This document shows, one piece after another, positions 7,801 through 8,275 of a stretch of DNA of 8,275 nt (the stretch's first letter is position 1; each line of letters starts with the position of its first letter). This stretch comes from MGR-bin208 sp043779285. Its GTDB lineage: Bacteria > Bacteroidota > Bacteroidia > Chitinophagales > Chitinophagaceae. The stretch is taken from assembly GCA_043779285.1 (NCBI GenBank), contig JAYWEL010000200.1, positions 1-8,275 of the forward strand. Direction: 5' to 3'. A program made the position numbers and the translations under genes. Under the pieces are notes generated by a model. It did no database searches and was not told the DNA's origin. It worked only from the letters and a program-made list of their open reading frames with translations.

Positions 7801-8275
7801 TTTTTAAGATCTGCTTTATTTACGGATGCAATAAATTTATATGTGGGAGAAGCCGTATTCAAATCAACAAAACCATTTAAAATAAATGCAATATTGGGGT
7901 CATCAATGGAAAAATGACCATCAAATAATTGTTTTGTAAAATTACCGTTGGCCAGGATATTCCTATATGTATAGTTGTTGAATTCAAGTTCTTTAATGCT
8001 TCCATTTACATCTGCTCCCAACGATTTTATTTTAAAACCATGTCCTTTTATTTCTGAGTCAAAAGAAATATTTCCGAATTGAGCATAGTTTAGGAATTGC
8101 CCTAAATGGAATTTGGCAGTAGAGATTGTGCCGGAATAATTTGGTTCTTTTTTGGCTGGTAACTTTAGATTAATATCTGCTACAACAGTTCCTAAACTCG
8201 TTTGAATGGTTCCGTAGGTTACAAAGTCGGTAAAAAATCCAGTGAGATTTCCTTTGAAATTTACGTACTGTAATT
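4845..8275 (-). CDS. tamB: TamB/DUF490-family translocation and assembly protein, 5' end outside the window (partial)
   Basis: The frame ends with TAA at 4845-4847 and is open through the last base, giving 1142 complete codons with the N-terminus missing. Translating 8022-8275 yields 84 in-frame residues upstream of the TTG at 8019-8021, including FKGNLTGFFTDFVTYGTIQT, LGTVVADINLKL and YSGTIST, followed by a glycine-punctuated stretch, typical of Bacteroidota TamB homologues. The middle consists of long repetitive beta-strand segments of AsmA/TamB type (dN.l.f.G.idl-like units), expected to form a hydrophobic groove across the periplasm. The C-terminal part holds the DUF490 signature: GRGEGTLKIKAG (encoded near 5870-5915), GRYNILDGNYLFTFQSFFKRDF (near 5775-5850), and IEWSGDPYKA with INFYAKY (near 5690-5750), then FPPSSPANTDPNLSF and QVTYLIVFNSF. 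The visible protein ends in a charged, non-aromatic tail. TamB homologues are inner-membrane-anchored proteins acting in outer-membrane protein insertion or phospholipid transport; which applies here is not shown. The missing part should contain the N-terminal membrane anchor and further AsmA-like repeats. Confidence 0.9.
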   Translation of the reverse strand, partial: LQYVNFKGNLTGFFTDFVTYGTIQTSLGTVVADINLKLPAKKEPNYSGTISTAKFHLGQFLNYAQFGNISFDSEIKGHGFKIKSLGADVNGSIKELEFNNYTYRNILANGNFTKQLFDGHFSIDDPNIAFILNGFVDLNTASPTYKFIASVNKADLKKLHLTKDNIDFSGNLDLNFKGNNIDDFLGTARVTEASLLKDSLRLSFDSLILNSSITNGIKKLNVQSNEFDGTITGDFNIQELPNNFMLFLNKYYPAYIKLPNNTLKNEAFTFDISTGNLDEYLKLIHINLGGLNDSRISGSLDLKNNILQFIADVPGFSYAKYSFQNIKLNAAGNFDRLIVNGDLGNVIINDSIQLPQSKFRIEAKDDISQININTGSNLAIHNIDVSAQVQTFFDGVKITFEPSVFVVNGKTWTIQKDGELQLRKNTVSTGEVVLKESNQEIKINSVPSAEGNWNDLQVIIKNLNLGDLSPFVLKKNTLEGLLSGIITVEDPRGDLHVFADIKTDQLRLDDDSIGQIIAKLSYNYKSGNLIANGYNLDPIHKLDFDMNIYLNDSLSKNNKISAYFSSIQLKYLERFIGNLFSDIQGYLTGNLQLTGSMNKLNLIGKGRLQNAGLKVNFTQCFYEIADTEIELRQNAIELGTLKLLDRYGKTATVIGNIKHASFNKMFFDIHAKIDGQPFEVLNTRLVDNKDFYGNTKGMGTLSFTGPETNMQLKIDASASETDSSYITIPSTASRESGIANFLVEKKYGHEMSEKDFSSGESNISYDIDLKANQMVNIKIVMDDLTGDEIKGRGEGTLKIKAGTTEPLSIRGRYNILDGNYLFTFQSFFKRDFEVVKNADNFIEWSGDPYKARINFYAKYKADNVSFAPLVKSLNLETNYANLRDDVFIIAHLYNELFDPRFDFKLEFPPSSPANTDPNLSFNIKQLENNPNEMNKQVTYLIVFNSFAKSENNSLSTSTLSEFATTTISGILSGEINKQLNTIFSKLFKNNEDFRLNFSGSLYNRNPLDANNKTGLNMNQANLNLSVGQSFFNDRFVLTFGSGFDVPLQTGNSTSTQQLNFQFLPDVTAEWLINKTGSIRANFFYRENIDYLTAGSAGSSARNRRSGASLIYRKEFNSLKDLFLGNKKPDGRLKKEIQQTSDL

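Noticed and set aside
5161..7917. Several + strand open frames (5161-5460, 5601-5798, 6817-7134, 7585-7917) opposite tamB
   Set aside because: Each lies inside the continuous TamB reading frame and shows no recognisable protein features.
4845..8275. Possible frameshift or gene break within the TamB region because its apparent start is at 8021
   Set aside because: The frame is continuous from 4845 to the window edge with no stop codon; the break is an artefact of start-codon choice.

Overview
The window looks like a piece of a Bacteroidota chromosome, possibly Chitinophagaceae or a related family. The grounds are low GC by eye, start codons with A-rich leaders and no Shine-Dalgarno, a long TonB-dependent receptor with an N-terminal carboxypeptidase-regulatory-like domain, and a TamB-family protein of the Bacteroidota type. 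Family-level placement is inference.

Layout, left to right. Positions 1-77 are non-coding and hold a perfect 12-bp GC-rich hairpin that fits best as the terminator of a + strand gene lying left of the window. Positions 78-3425 (minus) are a complete 1115-residue Oar-like TonB-dependent outer-membrane receptor. Positions 3426-3622 are a divergent AT-rich promoter region. Positions 3623-4828 (plus) are a complete bifunctional ribBA gene. After a 16-bp convergent gap, a very large TamB/DUF490-family gene fills 4845-8275 on the minus strand and runs off the right edge. Its frame is open to the last base, so its N-terminus is missing, and the apparent start at 8021 is only an internal TTG codon.

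The three genes do not form one operon: receptor and ribBA are divergent, ribBA and tamB convergent. Two of them concern the outer membrane: the receptor sits in it, and the TamB-like protein is expected to span the periplasm and serve outer-membrane protein assembly or lipid transport. RibBA is cytosolic and starts riboflavin synthesis from GTP and ribulose 5-phosphate. I see no functional link between them beyond adjacency.

I looked for something unusual (repeats, CRISPR, mobile elements, RNA genes, odd fusions, hidden small genes) on both strands and found no undescribed system. The findings are mostly annotation points and modest regulatory questions.
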